A DNA stretch of 64,000 nucleotides from Rosa chinensis (lineage: Eukaryota; Streptophyta; Magnoliopsida; Rosales; Rosaceae), in the NCBI RefSeq assembly GCF_002994745.2, contig NC_037094.1:8478001-8542000 (forward strand), written 5' to 3'. This document shows, piece after piece, positions 11,584 through 23,213 of this stretch; the first letter of the stretch is position 1, and each line of letters starts with the position of its first letter. The notes under the pieces are model-generated. The model had not been told where the DNA came from, did no database searches, and was given only the letters and a program-made list of their open reading frames with translations. The position numbers were made by a program, and so were the translations under genes.

Positions 11584-12537
11584 GAGCATCTCCAATCGGT
11601 GTAGTCAAAAGCCAAAATGGCTTTGGCTTTTTTTGGGAGCATCTCGAACCATTCACTTTGTATAGTCATTTTGACTTATTAGTCAAAAGCTTAGCTATTT
11701 TGGCTAAGGAATGAAGAACGAAAGCCAAATGGCTTGAGATGGGGGAGATGTGGACCCCAACCACATCTGAGCTTGAGCTTAATTGCTTCTCTAAAATGAT
11801 TAATTTATGAAATGATTTTGGTTTTTGACTAAAGAATGTTAGAGCAAGTTCACCCGTAGTCAAGAAATGTCAAGGTCGAAAAGTCAAGAATTTGACCAAT
11901 CAAGTTACTGTTCACTGCCACTGGATATGGGTTAGCACCCGTTTTTTTTCTTGACCGGTCAAGACTGTTCATTGATTTTTTTTACAGTTTTATTTCATTG
12001 TTCATTGTGTAACTATGAAATATAATTTTTTTTGGGTAAGATGTAAAATAAATGGAGGGTGTTTATAGAGAAATATTTAGAATTTTTAACAATAGTTTCT
12101 CTTACCGTTTTGTTATTGTTACAACCCTATATATACATATAATTGCACCACCGTTGGATCTGAACATTAATTGAAAACAACGGCCCAGATTAAGGCCATG
12201 ACGTCTCTCTCTTTAATTGGCCGCTGACGTCACCCATGTGGCCTGATGGGCTGAGCTGGCTTGCTTCTTCGCCTGGGCAAGCAATATGTCAAGGCCATGA
12301 CATTTTTCTTGGCCTGGGTCAAAAAAGGCCATCTTTTGTCCAGTCAAAAAATGACCGGTGGAATGTGCTTTTTCAATATATCCAGTCAACACATTATCAA
12401 AATGACTTTTTTTGCTCAGTTAAGCATACTGCTGCACTTGCTCCTAGAGATGCAAAATATAAATGAATAGTGATGATTATAGGGGAGTCAAATTTTACAA
12501 ATGGCTTTGGCTTTTGACTCCATTGTTGGAGATGCTC
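11584..12537. mobile_element. PIF/Harbinger-like MITE, 954 bp
   Basis: Terminal inverted repeats begin GAGCATCTCCAA at both ends, and the similarity extends about 30 bases through GTCAAAAGCCAAA. TAA stands on each side (11581-11583, 12538-12540), the 3-base target duplication of PIF/Harbinger (Tourist-type) elements. No transposase is present. Its length is inflated by a second element nested at about 11842-12371. Confidence 0.75.
11842..12371. mobile_element. Second MITE nested in the first
   Basis: Bases from 11842 (GAGCAAGTTCACCCGTAGTCA) are loosely complementary to the stretch ending near 12371 (TGACCGGTGGAATGTGCTTT), giving imperfect terminal inverted repeats. The interior has TCAAGGTC/GGCCATGACA-type short inverted words. 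I found no convincing target duplication, so the class is not assigned. Confidence 0.5.
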
Positions 12538-12919
12538 TAACATATCTAATCACTTTTGCTTCCTTGCAATCCGTTTGAGATAACATGTCTAATCACTTTT
12601 GCTTCTTTTTTTTTAATTAGTTTGAGATAATGCAGTTAGTCATTTGGCTGGTATTCCTTGATTCCATAGAACTTATTCATGCAGATTCACTTGTCACTTG
12701 CGATGTAACGTTTTCAATCTGTTTTCTCTAGGGTAACGATGAAAACCTTCATGGCCGGAGATATCATGCACTCTGATCACTACGAAGAAGATTATGCTAC
12801 GAATAACTTATCGCATATGTACAACTTATGTATGTACTTACATACATACGTATGTATTGCATCCCGATTAAGTAGATAAATCTATGTTCTTTTCATCTTT
12901 ACAATTGCGATACAACCAT

Positions 12920-12927
12920 AGAAAAAC

Positions 12928-12980
<53 letters not shown>
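12920..12980. repeat. AT microsatellite
   Basis: An uninterrupted run of alternating A and T at about 12932-12979. The neighbourhood from 12624 to 13016 contains no gene, only AT-rich sequence and a palindrome-like TATGTATGTACTTACATACATA near 12830. Confidence 0.9.
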
Positions 12981-12982
<2 letters not shown>

Positions 12983-13016
12983 GAAAAAGAGTTGAGAAAG
13001 CCGGGCCGTTAACCAT

Positions 13017-14012
13017 GTTAGGGATAGAGGTAGAGTGCTTTGCGAGTTAACGGTAATTAACTCGAGTCTAAAATTTAGTATAAGCGACCGGACCCAATTA
13101 ACGTCACATCTCGGTCCTAGACCGGCACTGCATTTACAGGGACTGGGAAAAGAATTTCGAGCCGGGCTTCAATTTGCTGAAAACAGAGACTGGCATAAAC
13201 CCGAACCTAGACTAAACGGTCCGGTTTGTCCGGACTTTCGGTTCTATATCGCTGATTTCTTCATCCCGAAAGACGACACTGATTCGATGATTTCTCGTCA
13301 CAAAACTAACCAGAATCTTTTTTTTTTTTTAAACAATACAAAACTCTATATATAGAGAGAGATCAACTCGAAAACAATAGAGCATGAAAAATTGAAAACA
13401 GAAGCAGAAGAGGCATCCTAGATCACACTTACTACCTAGACATTGATGCCAAAAGCTATCAGATACATGCATGTTCCGATTTCATCGAATTCCAGCTCTG
13501 GATGCCGGAAATTCTGGTGCTGCTAGTCCTAATTGGGGTCATAGCATCAGACCATCAGTAGAAGAGAGAACTCCGAATTGCCCCTTCAATAGATAAGTGA
13601 ATGGAAGGTTGATATATCCATCCCCCTTTAGTAGAGAAGAAGAAAGAAGAAAGGTTAATTGAAAAAAAAAAAAAAAAAAAAAAGAAAGAAGACGCAGAAG
13701 CCAGAGAGAAGAAAGAAGAATGATAGTTATAGGGAAGACCAGAAGTCTTGAGAAGAGTTAAGAGTAGAAGGACACGTCAAAAGAGGGAGAAGATAAGTAC
13801 AAAAGATAAAAAAAAAAATTACTTGTGTAGTGAAGTTCGGGTTTTCTGGTGCAAGAGGTCAACGGAAGTCAGGGATCGGGACCGGACCGGCAAGAATGAG
13901 TGTTGGAACCAAACCGGCCAGAAAGCAACTATTTTCAGTCTAAAACCTGACCCGAACCGGCCGGTCCGGATCGGTTCCTTTAGGTTTTTCGGTCATTTAT
14001 GCCCACCCCTAA
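13017..14012. mobile_element. Possible hAT-type non-autonomous element rich in CCGG words
   Basis: The right edge near 14012 ends TTTATGCCCACCCCTAA, the complement of the TAGGGGTGGGCA terminus common to a plant hAT-related repeat group, and both flanks of the block are full of CCGGACC/GGTCCGG words as in that group. The left edge near 13017 (TTAGGGATAGAGG) is only weakly similar. Inside are a poly-A at about 13661-13683, a polypurine stretch and no transposase. Confidence 0.4.
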
Positions 14013-14472
14013 TCTTATATGTTTTGCAGTATACAAAAACAAATTGTTCGTAAAAATATCTCAACTGATTTTTTCAAGAGACAAAAACAAGCGGAGATGT
14101 GAAGTTGAAACTCATCGATGACCACTGAACAAAAAGTTCATAAAATTCGCCAAGGGCCCGAATCATGATGAAATTGGCTTCAACTTGCATCAACAGATCG
14201 AGTCTCAATTGACTTCAACCTCACAATGCTATTTAGGGTAATAAAAAGTTTGCTCATAATGGACAGGTAGGACTTTTGATCCATTAGATTTGTCCTGCCC
14301 ATATGCTATACCTAATTAAGCTAGGCCTACCAAAAACCCATAATGTACCTCTCCTTCCCATATACCTAACTACCTAATAAGCTAGGCCTTTCCATTAGTA
14401 AAGACTAAAGAAGCCATTAACGCCCTCCACATCTTTTGGGTTTCGTCAAAGTACGCTAATAAGGGATTTATA

Positions 14473-14644
14473 GGGGAGTGTATTCCATGCATTGTCAGTG
14501 CATGAGTACTTGCAATATGAATGGATGTAATTTTTTTGATATTAAAATATATAAAAGAGTGGATTAAATGAGTGACTGTTATTTTTTTAGAGATTAAAAT
14601 AACCGTTAGTATACTTGCACTGTCGGTGCATACAATATTCTCCA
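14473..14644. mobile_element. 172 bp MITE with 9-base target duplication
   Basis: Flanked by GGATTTATA at 14464-14472 and 14645-14653, a perfect 9-base duplication as made by Mutator-like elements. The ends are inverted repeats: GGAGTGTATTCCATGCATTG at the left against GGAGAATATTGTATGCACCG at the right in reverse complement, continuing through CAGTGCA. AT-rich and non-coding inside. Confidence 0.8.
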
Positions 14645-14653
14645 GGATTTATA

Positions 14654-15402
14654 ATCCAAATAGCGAGGGACAGAGGGAGGGTGTAAAAATTCGGTTAAAT
14701 TTAAGATTGATCGGGAGAACATGAATATCATTTGAATGTCTTTTTCTATGAATTATAAAAAAAATAATAAAATTAATTAATTATTTTTTATCAGTAGAAC
14801 TTAAATATCATTTTAGAAGCCTAACCGAACATTGTTTGTTTGAATTAAGTTACATACAAGTTGAGATGAAAAGATCCACTGCATGAATTATTGTACGCTA
14901 GCTATATATAAACATCCATGCAATGGTTGACTTCAATATATGCATACATCACTTACATATCTAAAATAAAATTCTCACAAGTTTTTAACTGAGGATATCA
15001 TAGTTCTAATACTAAAATTATGAAGGAAAAAAAAAATTATTGATGGGGATCTAATTATTTATATTTTGGCCATTGACAAAGGTGTAAGGTTGAATATCAA
15101 TCTCAAACAGCTACTTAATTGACCACCCAATCGTACATGGCATATAAAACAACTAAAATGGCTCACTGTCCATGTAATTAAGAACATTTGCATCTATAAA
15201 ACCATATAAATTCTTAGACCCAGTCACCCTTGGTGTGGATGTGACAAAACGGGCGGTCCAACTAATGCACACAAAGCTGTTTTTGACAATTGCGATTGAT
15301 TCTGTAGGCTGTAAAGGTTTGAGTTTGATGGTGATCAACCGGTTTTAATTTTTGTCATGAAATTGAGATATGACGTAACGATAATTAATTGTTAAATTAT
15401 TA
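14654..15402. other. Intergenic, AT-rich
   Basis: No gene or repeat boundary recognised. A minus-strand open frame of 61 codons at 15153-15338 has no recognisable motif. Confidence 0.4.
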
Positions 15403-16454
15403 GAGTGGTGCTATGCACACATTTTTTTTTTCTCTATTCACGCGTCTCTTCTAATTTTTCATTATTTTAATTCAATTTTTTTTTTTATAAATTATTCTAA
15501 CTGCAATTCCTTGTAAATCTGTTTTTTATTTTTTTATTTCTATTTAGCAATTCAATCATGAATCAAACATCATTATACAATAAATCAATTTTTTTTTACC
15601 TATAAATGAAGGAAAAATAATACGTTTATTAAGTGGAATGACCTGTATTATTAGACAAATAATATGTTTCCCAAATAAAGACATTCACCCAACTGAATCC
15701 AAATTGTAAAGCTTGTCCTCATACTTTGCATGGTACCAAACTCAATGCTTGTTTGTTTATGACTCTTCCAGGTGCATCATCCTCAAATAAAATTAAAAAT
15801 ATGGAATCAACGTTTTATCCACTTCAGCCACAAGCTTTCACACTGCAGTTGATGATGTACACAAAATTTAGAGATGCTCTACATAATATTGAATGCAATG
15901 AGTTGCAATCTTCGTGTGGGGACAGAATTATGTTCTACTAGCATAATATAGTAGACCAAATCATGTTTATAATCATAATTAAGGCCATCATTATTAGGCT
16001 GTTGTAAAGTTTTATAGTTGCTCAATGGATTCAAATATACCAAATAATTTTAGTTAGAATCTTAACAGGAATAATGGATTCAAAGGGGCTTGAATGATTA
16101 CTGAACTCATTTTTTTTCCATGTCTCCATTGCAAATCAAATGTAAAATTTTCTCAAAAGATGGGTCTAAAATTTCTTGTTTTACCATGATTATACTTCAA
16201 AGCATCATATTAGAGAGATACAATGACTATGCTACATAAGTTTTTGATGAAAAAGAAAAGAGGGAATCAAAAAGAGTTTTGAAGTCTTTTGTGTATGTAG
16301 AAAAATAAGGGTTTATGATTTGAGGATGACTGACTTGTCAAATAGAAAAAGAAAAAGAAACATAATTATAAGGAATGGTAGTTAGGGTAATTTTTAAAAG
16401 AAAATTGAATTAAAGTAATAGAAAAATAGAGGGGGTGTGTGAATAGCACCACCA
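15403..16454. mobile_element. ~1.05 kb Mutator-like non-autonomous element
   Basis: The left end GTGGTGCTATGCACACA is inverted at the right end (TGTGTGAATAGCACCAC, about 16436-16452), and the pairing continues for more than 70 bases through the TTTAATTCAATTTT blocks (about 15460-15480 and 16403-16416). Flanks AATTATTA and AATTTATTA are an imperfect 8-9 base duplication. Long inverted repeats with such flanks fit a Mutator-like MITE. A 71-codon frame at 15726-15941 has no recognised domain. Confidence 0.7.
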
Positions 16455-18575
16455 ATTTATTATTGCAAATTGATTTTGATGGAACCTTTGATATTTCCAC
16501 ACTACAAAAGACAAAAGCAAATAAATAGACCGTGAAATGATGTTATTTGAAGTGATAATTTATTTATTTATTTTGAGATCATGTTTTTACTTTTTAGGTG
16601 CCACGTATTCAATTACTTAATATCTTTTATCATTTGTTGAATCTCGATCAACACCTTTATCCTATTTATAAAGGTGGATTTTTAATGAGAATGGTTAAAA
16701 TGAGGATTTTGTGAGGACTTCATGAGAACTTTTTAATTAACAGTTGTGAGATCTACTTTTCGATTACATTTCAATAAATCAACTGTTAAATGTTTATGTA
16801 TGCATGAGTAGATCATCTATGAAAAATTTGATTTCAAATTACTAATTGTTAAATTACCGAATTAGATTAAATCAATTGAGAGACCAAATCTATTAAACCT
16901 AAACCTTTTATGTTCATAAATGATAAATCACGATTATGATTGAAAATTCACAAAAATAATTTACTAATGAATATCTAAACATTAATTTATCGAAATATAA
17001 TGAAAAAAGTAGGTATCACACCCCGTTGATTAGAAAATTCTCATAAACCTTTATTTTAATAGTTGTCTTTAATAGCTCATCCTTATTTAAAATTAACAGT
17101 GAACAATTTCATTTCAAAGGTGGTATAGGAAATGCATGTCATTTCAACAGCTGTTCTCATGATATTGCTCAGTGGTCACCAATGAAATATGTTCAATCAC
17201 ATTTTAAATCCAAATTAGAAAGATCAAAGATGCGATAACATCTTTTTTAATTTAGATTAATTTATTTTTCATCATTGAATGGTCAACAAATAAAAAGTAA
17301 AAACTAATCAAAAACGTTGTAAAGACATTTATGACGTCAGTCACACAAAAAGAAAGAGAGAAAAAGAAAATAAAAGGGGGAGAAAAAAAGAGAAAAAGAA
17401 AGACGCGGTACTTTTACGCTCCAAAAACCAATAAACACGTACACAATGAGAGCCCCCGCCAAAAAGTCAGATTCTTAATGTCAAAGCAAGCCTCCCGTCA
17501 CAGCCCAATCATAACCCCTTGAATCTGATCCAACGGGCGAGATTCGGCCTTGACGGTAACTGGGGCGGGGCGGGCTGTGACTCTAGCGTCGTCGTCCCAG
17601 TCTTTCAGAAAGAGCAGAGGCGACTTGGGAACTTTCGCTGTCGCAACTGTCTCTCACTAATCATATAGTAAACAATTGAAAAGGAATTGGGGCCCACGGG
17701 CTTCTCAATAAAGAGTCCCCCGCAGGCTGCTCCTTCCGCGGCTGTGTGACTCAGTCGCTTCGGTCCACGTAGAAAGAGAGAGAGAGATTGGACCGCTAGT
17801 CGTCCGGCTCAATTTACGATTTTATTATATCCTCAACGTGGGTGGTTTCTCTACGCGCTATGACTCTGCCTGTGCTGCACGGATGATTGAGTAGACGGGA
17901 AACACCTCATTGCATTGGAAAATTGGAAGACGATGTACAAATAGCGGCGGAACTAAAATTCCAAGCTTTATAAGAGAAAGGTGGTATAAATTGAATGTGT
18001 AAAGGAGACAAAGCTATTTCTTCCATTAATATGAAGTTTAATGTTTCTCATTATAAGACACATACAAATACATGATATATTGTCAAAAAAATTTATTTTT
18101 AATGTTTAGGTAATTTGATAGGATATAAACAGCCTCAACTGCAGCACAATAATTGTTGTGTCTGCTTTTTTGATTCACTGTTAACATTATTACTTTATTT
18201 ATTTCTCTATATATTGAACTTTCTTTCCTGTTTTGATGTTATTATTGTATTTTAATTTTTTTTTCCTACTATAAATAAGAATTAAATGTCACAGCCTTTT
18301 TAATTTTGTTATCATTAGATGTTTAGGAATCGTTTATTTTTCCTTTTAAAAATTCATATAATTCTCTTATAAATCACGCACTTTTGATTACAGATCAACA
18401 TGTGTAGTTATCAGAACAGAGAAAAAACTCAAAAAAAATTTCTCTTAGTTCTCCAGGTCGACCCCGTGCTGTAAACAATTAGCACTGCACTGTACCTGTG
18501 TAAGTAAACTCAGCTACGTTTTTTTGGATAACATGGAGGCAACGACGGAAGCTAACAGAATCCGCCGTTAAAACC
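16455..18575. promoter_or_regulatory. Upstream region of the armadillo gene
   Basis: AT-rich to about 17300, then a polypurine stretch (17340-17405) and a GC-richer part with short GA repeats (17500-17900). No convincing TATA box was placed, but the GC-richer part within 1.1 kb of the ORF is the likely promoter. Bases about 16667-17060 may hold a further weak MITE (AATGAGAAT at one side, ATTCTCAT at the other). Confidence 0.3.
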
Positions 18576-20447
18576 GTGAAAGCCACGCCCTATCAGTTGC
18601 GTCTACGCCGAAACCACACTCCCTCCTCCACGTCAGCACCCTCCCCCTACTATTTCTTCTTCTTCTTCTTCAACATGTTTCGTCGTCTACTCAAACCCAG
18701 CAACACTCGCCTCCTCCTCCGTCTTCTCTCTCTAAACCCTAACACCTCCTCTCTTCTTTCTTCTTCTTCTTCCTGTTCCGCCATGAAAGACCCAGAAACC
18801 AACAACCCCATAGCCCTCTCCACCCACCTCCTCACTTGTCTCTCCTCGGAAATCCCGCTCGTCCAAACCTTCAAGGGCAAATGGGCCTTAATCCAGGCGA
18901 AGCTCACCGTCCTCCAGGCCCAGCTCACCGACTTCGCCGGCTTCCCCACCTCCACCTCCAACCCTCTCGCCCTCGACCTCCTCCTGTCCGTCTCCCACAC
19001 CCTCCGCGACGCCGTTTCGCTAGCCCAGCGCTGCCAGAGCCCCAATTTTTCCGACGGCAAGCTCCGGACTCAGAGCGACGTCGATTCCATTCTCGCCAAG
19101 CTCGATCTCCACCTCCGCGACGGCGAGATTCTCTTCCAGAGCGGCGTCCTCGACGACACCGCCGGCTTCAGCTCCTCCTCCTCCTCCAAGAGGGAGACCG
19201 TCCGGGCAGAGTGCCGGAATCTGGTGACTGGGCTGCAGATTGGGAGCGCCGAGTCGCGGAACTCGGCCATGGAAGCGTTGCTCCTGCTTCTGCAGGAGGA
19301 CGATAAGAACGTGATGATTGCGGTGGCGCAGGGGATCGTTCCGGTGCTGGTGAAGCTTCTCGATTCGAGCAGTTTCGAGATGAAGGAGAACGCCGTGGCG
19401 GCGATTTCGATGGTGTCGATGGTGGAGAGCAGCAAGAACGTTCTGGCGGCGGAGGGGCTGCCGCTGCTAAATCACTTGGTTAAGGTTCTGGACTCCGGGA
19501 GTGGATTCGCTAAGGAGAAGTCCTGTGTGGCGCTTCAAGGTTTAAGCTTTCCGAAGGAGAATGCGAGAGCGATTGGCTCCAGAGGCGGCATTTCGTCGCT
19601 GCTGGATATATGCCAGGGCGGCACGCCGGGCTCGCAGGCTTTGGCGGCCGGAGTGTTGAGGAATTTGGCTGCTTTTGATGAGAACAAGGAGAATATTATA
19701 CAGGAGGAAGGGGATGTAGTTCTGTTGGCGCTGGCGAAATCAGGGACGGCATTAGCGCAGGAGAATGCAATCGGGTGTTTGTGTCATTTGGTCTCTGATA
19801 GCGAAAGCCAGAAGATTTCGGTTTACAAGCAGGGCGGGATTGAGTGCTTGAAGAATATCTGGGATTCGGGGTGTAATAATAATCGGAGTCTGGAGGTTGC
19901 GGTGGAGTTGCTGATGCACTTGGCTTCCTGCTCTCTGATTGCGGAAACTCTTGTTGCCGAGGGGTTTGTCACTAGGATTGTTGAGGTATTGAATTGTGGT
20001 GTGTTGGGGGTGAGGATTCAGGCCGCTAAGGCGGTTTACGAGCTGGGGTTTAGCTCGAGAACTAGGAAGGAGATGGGTGAATGTGGCTGCATTCCGCCTT
20101 TGGTTAAAATGTTGGATGGCAAAGCATTGGAAGAGAAAGAGGCTGCCGTCAAGGCCTTGTCGACATTGTTGCTCTTTGCTGACAATAGGAAGATTTTTAG
20201 GAAAATTGAAGGGGGGATTGTGAGTACAGTGCAGCTTTTGAACCCTTCTATTCAGAATTTGGATAAGAAGTACCCTGTTGCTGTGTTGGCGTCACTTGTG
20301 CGTTCAAAGAAGTGCAAGAAGCAAATGGTGGCTGCCGGTGTGTGTCTACATTTGCAGAAACTGCTCGGTTTGGAAGTAGAGGGGTCTCAGAAGCTCTTGG
20401 AAAGCCTTTGTCGTAGTAAAATTTGGGGTGTTTTTGCCAGATCTTAA
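18576..20447 (+). CDS. Armadillo-repeat protein with N-terminal DUF7032
   Basis: An intronless frame of 623 codons. Armadillo repeats form a superhelix that binds other proteins; family members in plants are mostly uncharacterised scaffold or ubiquitin-pathway relatives, and this one has no U-box. From about residue 78 the sequence LSTHLLTCLSSEIPLVQTF and what follows fit the DUF7032 helical domain, and from about residue 215 to 610 successive repeats are seen (EGLPLLNHLVKVLDSGSGF, CGCIPPLVKMLDG and similar). The start is uncertain: the first ATG (18576) is followed by six phenylalanines from a TTC microsatellite, the second (18675, MFRRLLKP) opens an Arg/Leu/Ser-rich leader that could be a mitochondrial signal, and the third (18783, MKDPETNN) begins just before the conserved domain. 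I keep the longest frame and consider the third start equally plausible. The gene ends DIWGVFARS-like (KIWGVFARS). Confidence 0.9.
   Translation: MKATPYQLRLRRNHTPSSTSAPSPYYFFFFFFNMFRRLLKPSNTRLLLRLLSLNPNTSSLLSSSSSCSAMKDPETNNPIALSTHLLTCLSSEIPLVQTFKGKWALIQAKLTVLQAQLTDFAGFPTSTSNPLALDLLLSVSHTLRDAVSLAQRCQSPNFSDGKLRTQSDVDSILAKLDLHLRDGEILFQSGVLDDTAGFSSSSSSKRETVRAECRNLVTGLQIGSAESRNSAMEALLLLLQEDDKNVMIAVAQGIVPVLVKLLDSSSFEMKENAVAAISMVSMVESSKNVLAAEGLPLLNHLVKVLDSGSGFAKEKSCVALQGLSFPKENARAIGSRGGISSLLDICQGGTPGSQALAAGVLRNLAAFDENKENIIQEEGDVVLLALAKSGTALAQENAIGCLCHLVSDSESQKISVYKQGGIECLKNIWDSGCNNNRSLEVAVELLMHLASCSLIAETLVAEGFVTRIVEVLNCGVLGVRIQAAKAVYELGFSSRTRKEMGECGCIPPLVKMLDGKALEEKEAAVKALSTLLLFADNRKIFRKIEGGIVSTVQLLNPSIQNLDKKYPVAVLASLVRSKKCKKQMVAAGVCLHLQKLLGLEVEGSQKLLESLCRSKIWGVFARS
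18655..18674. repeat. TTC microsatellite in the armadillo ORF
   Basis: A run of TTC triplets that encodes consecutive phenylalanines if the first ATG is used. Length changes here would keep frame. It argues that this part is 5' leader rather than protein. Confidence 0.8.
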
Positions 20448-23213
20448 CAATCCAACACAATGTCCAAGTGACACATACCAAGTATAGGTACATGAAGATG
20501 ATTCATTGATCTGTCTGTACAATAGTTGTGATTACTGTTGATTTTGGTTTTTGATTTTCTCCCTTGTTTATAATTTGTGTTTATTTATGTCTAGGAATTA
20601 CGTTTTGTTAGCTTAGTTGTCTGATGTATCTAGGTTTGGTGACCTAACTCGATAGGCCTTCTAAGTTTTCTGAACCAAAAGTCAATAATTGATATTGCTG
20701 CCTAATTTGTGGGTTCATACTGCTCTTGTACACATTTGGAATTTGAGATAGGGTGTTCAAATTCCATTTCTCTGTAGACTTTCACTTTAATGGTTAGTTC
20801 TTTAGTATTGGTCAAACCTATATCTTTGTATGAGTTTTGCTTATCTCGGCAAATCCAGTATATGAATACCTATTGTGTCCAATTTCTGAGCTTTGTTCAT
20901 TGTTCAAGTACAAAAACATGGAAATTGTGGTGAATTATCTGTTTTTTATAATTTGGTAGTTAGGACTTGGAGGTTCTCAATAATACAGAACAAATGTGGG
21001 CCAGAAGCATGTGCTTGGTTATTTGCACTTCTGTGTAATATGTTCCCTTCTGGTAATGACAGCTTCTTATATACTGGTATGCACCACCATCCAGCATCAT
21101 CTTATCCTCTTCTTCACTTCTGCATCCATTTTCTTTAGTTCTTGGGTCCCTAGTTGAGTTCCTAAATGAATGTTGCTCATGGTGTTTCCATATAAGTTGT
21201 GTCGAGGTCGTTGCCGTGACATTTTAGCCAATTTGGTAGTATGATATATGGAATTTCGATGATGCTAGTGGAGTTTTGTGGATTATGAACCATGTGAGCA
21301 TGTGCATTTGTCCTAGTGGGTTCCCGATTTTGCACTCTTGTGTTGGCAATCACCTAAACATTGCCTGCCTTAAACTATTTGCAGTTGTAGTTTGGAGATA
21401 CTGTTATTATATAAATTAGTCAGAATGCACTCCTGCCTGGATAACAAAGATGGAATAGAAGTCTAGAATGTTAACTTCGCTGCATTATTCCCTAGTTTGA
21501 TATGATTCTATACAGCTGTGGATTTGATCAGCCTCGGGTTTTGGTGGTCCATTTCAGAATCTCTTTATTCTGCTGGTGGAATCTTCGGAGAACAGAAGGT
21601 TTACTAAAGCTGTGTTGTGTAGGGGAGTAACATTGAGCTATTCCTCATTTTGTCGGAAAAAAAAGGATAGACACTTGTATGTTGTTGCTCGCTTTGAACT
21701 TTGAAGTCAAAAATCTGGTTTCTGTTTTGAATTAAATTTGCTTTCGCAAACCTTTTGCTATTCCAGTCCCAAAAGAACATCTTGGGCCACTACGACAGCT
21801 CTTGGGCACCGTAGCCTTGCCTTACAATTCGGTTTTGTGAGGCAAGGGTTTCCGGAAGGACCGACCTAGCGGCTAGATGCATAATGAACAATGGTATTTT
21901 ATATAGTAGAAGAGTAAGGCAGTGGAAGTTGCCTCAAGAGGAGGAGAGGGCCACCATCCCCGCCACTATCGATAGCAGGCTGATTTCCACATCTGGGTTA
22001 AGTCTTGAAATTTTAGGATCTCCAAGCCCATATTCGGCCCAAATCTCCGATCATGAATAAAGAAAGATGATCCTCTCCATTAGCAAGAATTTAAGGAAGT
22101 ATGATTGAATTAGATCATTCTCAACAACTCGAAGAGAAATCATGAAATAGGAATATAGTAAACAGATTTTGGATTGATTAACGAAGTTGCATGACTATAT
22201 ACAATACATATATGGTTTGACAATTGGACACCAACATTTCTCTTACTCTCCGTAAACTTCAATTAGGTACAATATCTAGCCACAAGGCAACTATTTTGTG
22301 CAATGTGATAGAGGATGACAGTGACAAAGCCTTTGAGCTTACTTTGTGAAAGGAGAACCAACTCTGGTACCTCCTGTACTGGAAAGTGGAAACAGAGAAT
22401 GGTCTCTACTAGCTAGCTTCTTCTCAAATCTAGTCGAGAACGTTCCAGCCATAGTTCGAACCATCTACTGCCCTAAATCAGACTCAAAAAGGGAATGAAG
22501 AAGCCGTGGAAGTCATAAAGACAGCCTTGTCGAAGGTGCTCTTTTAAAACTATCTTATGGCAGGAAATTCACTATGTGTAGAGAGGGGAATAAGCTGATG
22601 AGGAACATCAAAAACCGCCTTGCCGAGAATCGCAGTATCAGGCGTGTTATGTCTCCAATGTTCTCCATTTCACAGCTGTTTGCTTCAGCTTTGTCGGACG
22701 CAGCTCCATCTCCTCTGCAATCCACCATAACCTTCCCCTCTGTGCATTTTGTAAAGAGTGTGTGCTCTACTAGCTTTTTTTTCGTTCAAGTCACACAAAG
22801 AATCTCCAATTAGTGTTGTCATTTCTTGGAAGTAATTAAGTGGCGCAACATACTTGATACCTCTGCTATTTAATGGTTAATCCATTTTGGGTCCCTTGAT
22901 CACATAATTCAGCTATCTTTATGACGCTACGTCGTGCCTTAATTATCTCCACCGACCTTAATCACTTTACCACTAGTTTTGTTCTTAAAAAGTCCAAAAT
23001 CTGTTTAAATTTCTTGTAAGACATATTTCTCTAACACATCAATAGATTCCAGCTCTCCCATATTAGCACTAATAATACCATGAAGGAAGACCTACATTTC
23101 ATAAAATTCTTCTTCTGCAATACAACATAGCCTTAAAAGAAAATTGAAAACTTCTTCTTCTACAACAACAAGAAACTACACCAGCAGCCGAATTACAACT
23201 AGTAGTAGTACTT
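20448..23213. other. 3' flank of the armadillo gene and intergenic
   Basis: The first few hundred bases are probably 3' untranslated. The stretch 21760-22560 has no long frame. At 22568-22800 both strands are open (79 codons plus, a similar stretch minus), without a recognised motif. I see no support for a further gene. Confidence 0.35.

Larger units (their letters stand above)
11531..12623. repeat. 44-47 base tandem repeat, three copies, split by a MITE
   Basis: Units start at 11531, 11575 and 12577 with GAGATA, followed by CATGTCTAATCACTTTTGCT. The second unit is cut after a few bases by the element at 11584-12537 and resumes at about 12541. Confidence 0.75.

Noticed and set aside
11666..11863. 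Open frames inside the MITE at 11.6-12.5 kb
   Set aside because: They overlap terminal repeats and nested element sequence and have no domains.
18650..19435. Minus-strand frames opposite the armadillo gene
   Set aside because: Shadow frames of a GC-rich coding region with clear protein repeats on the plus strand.
22574..22813. 79-codon frame, open on both strands
   Set aside because: No motif, no splice context and no conservation evidence; could be chance.
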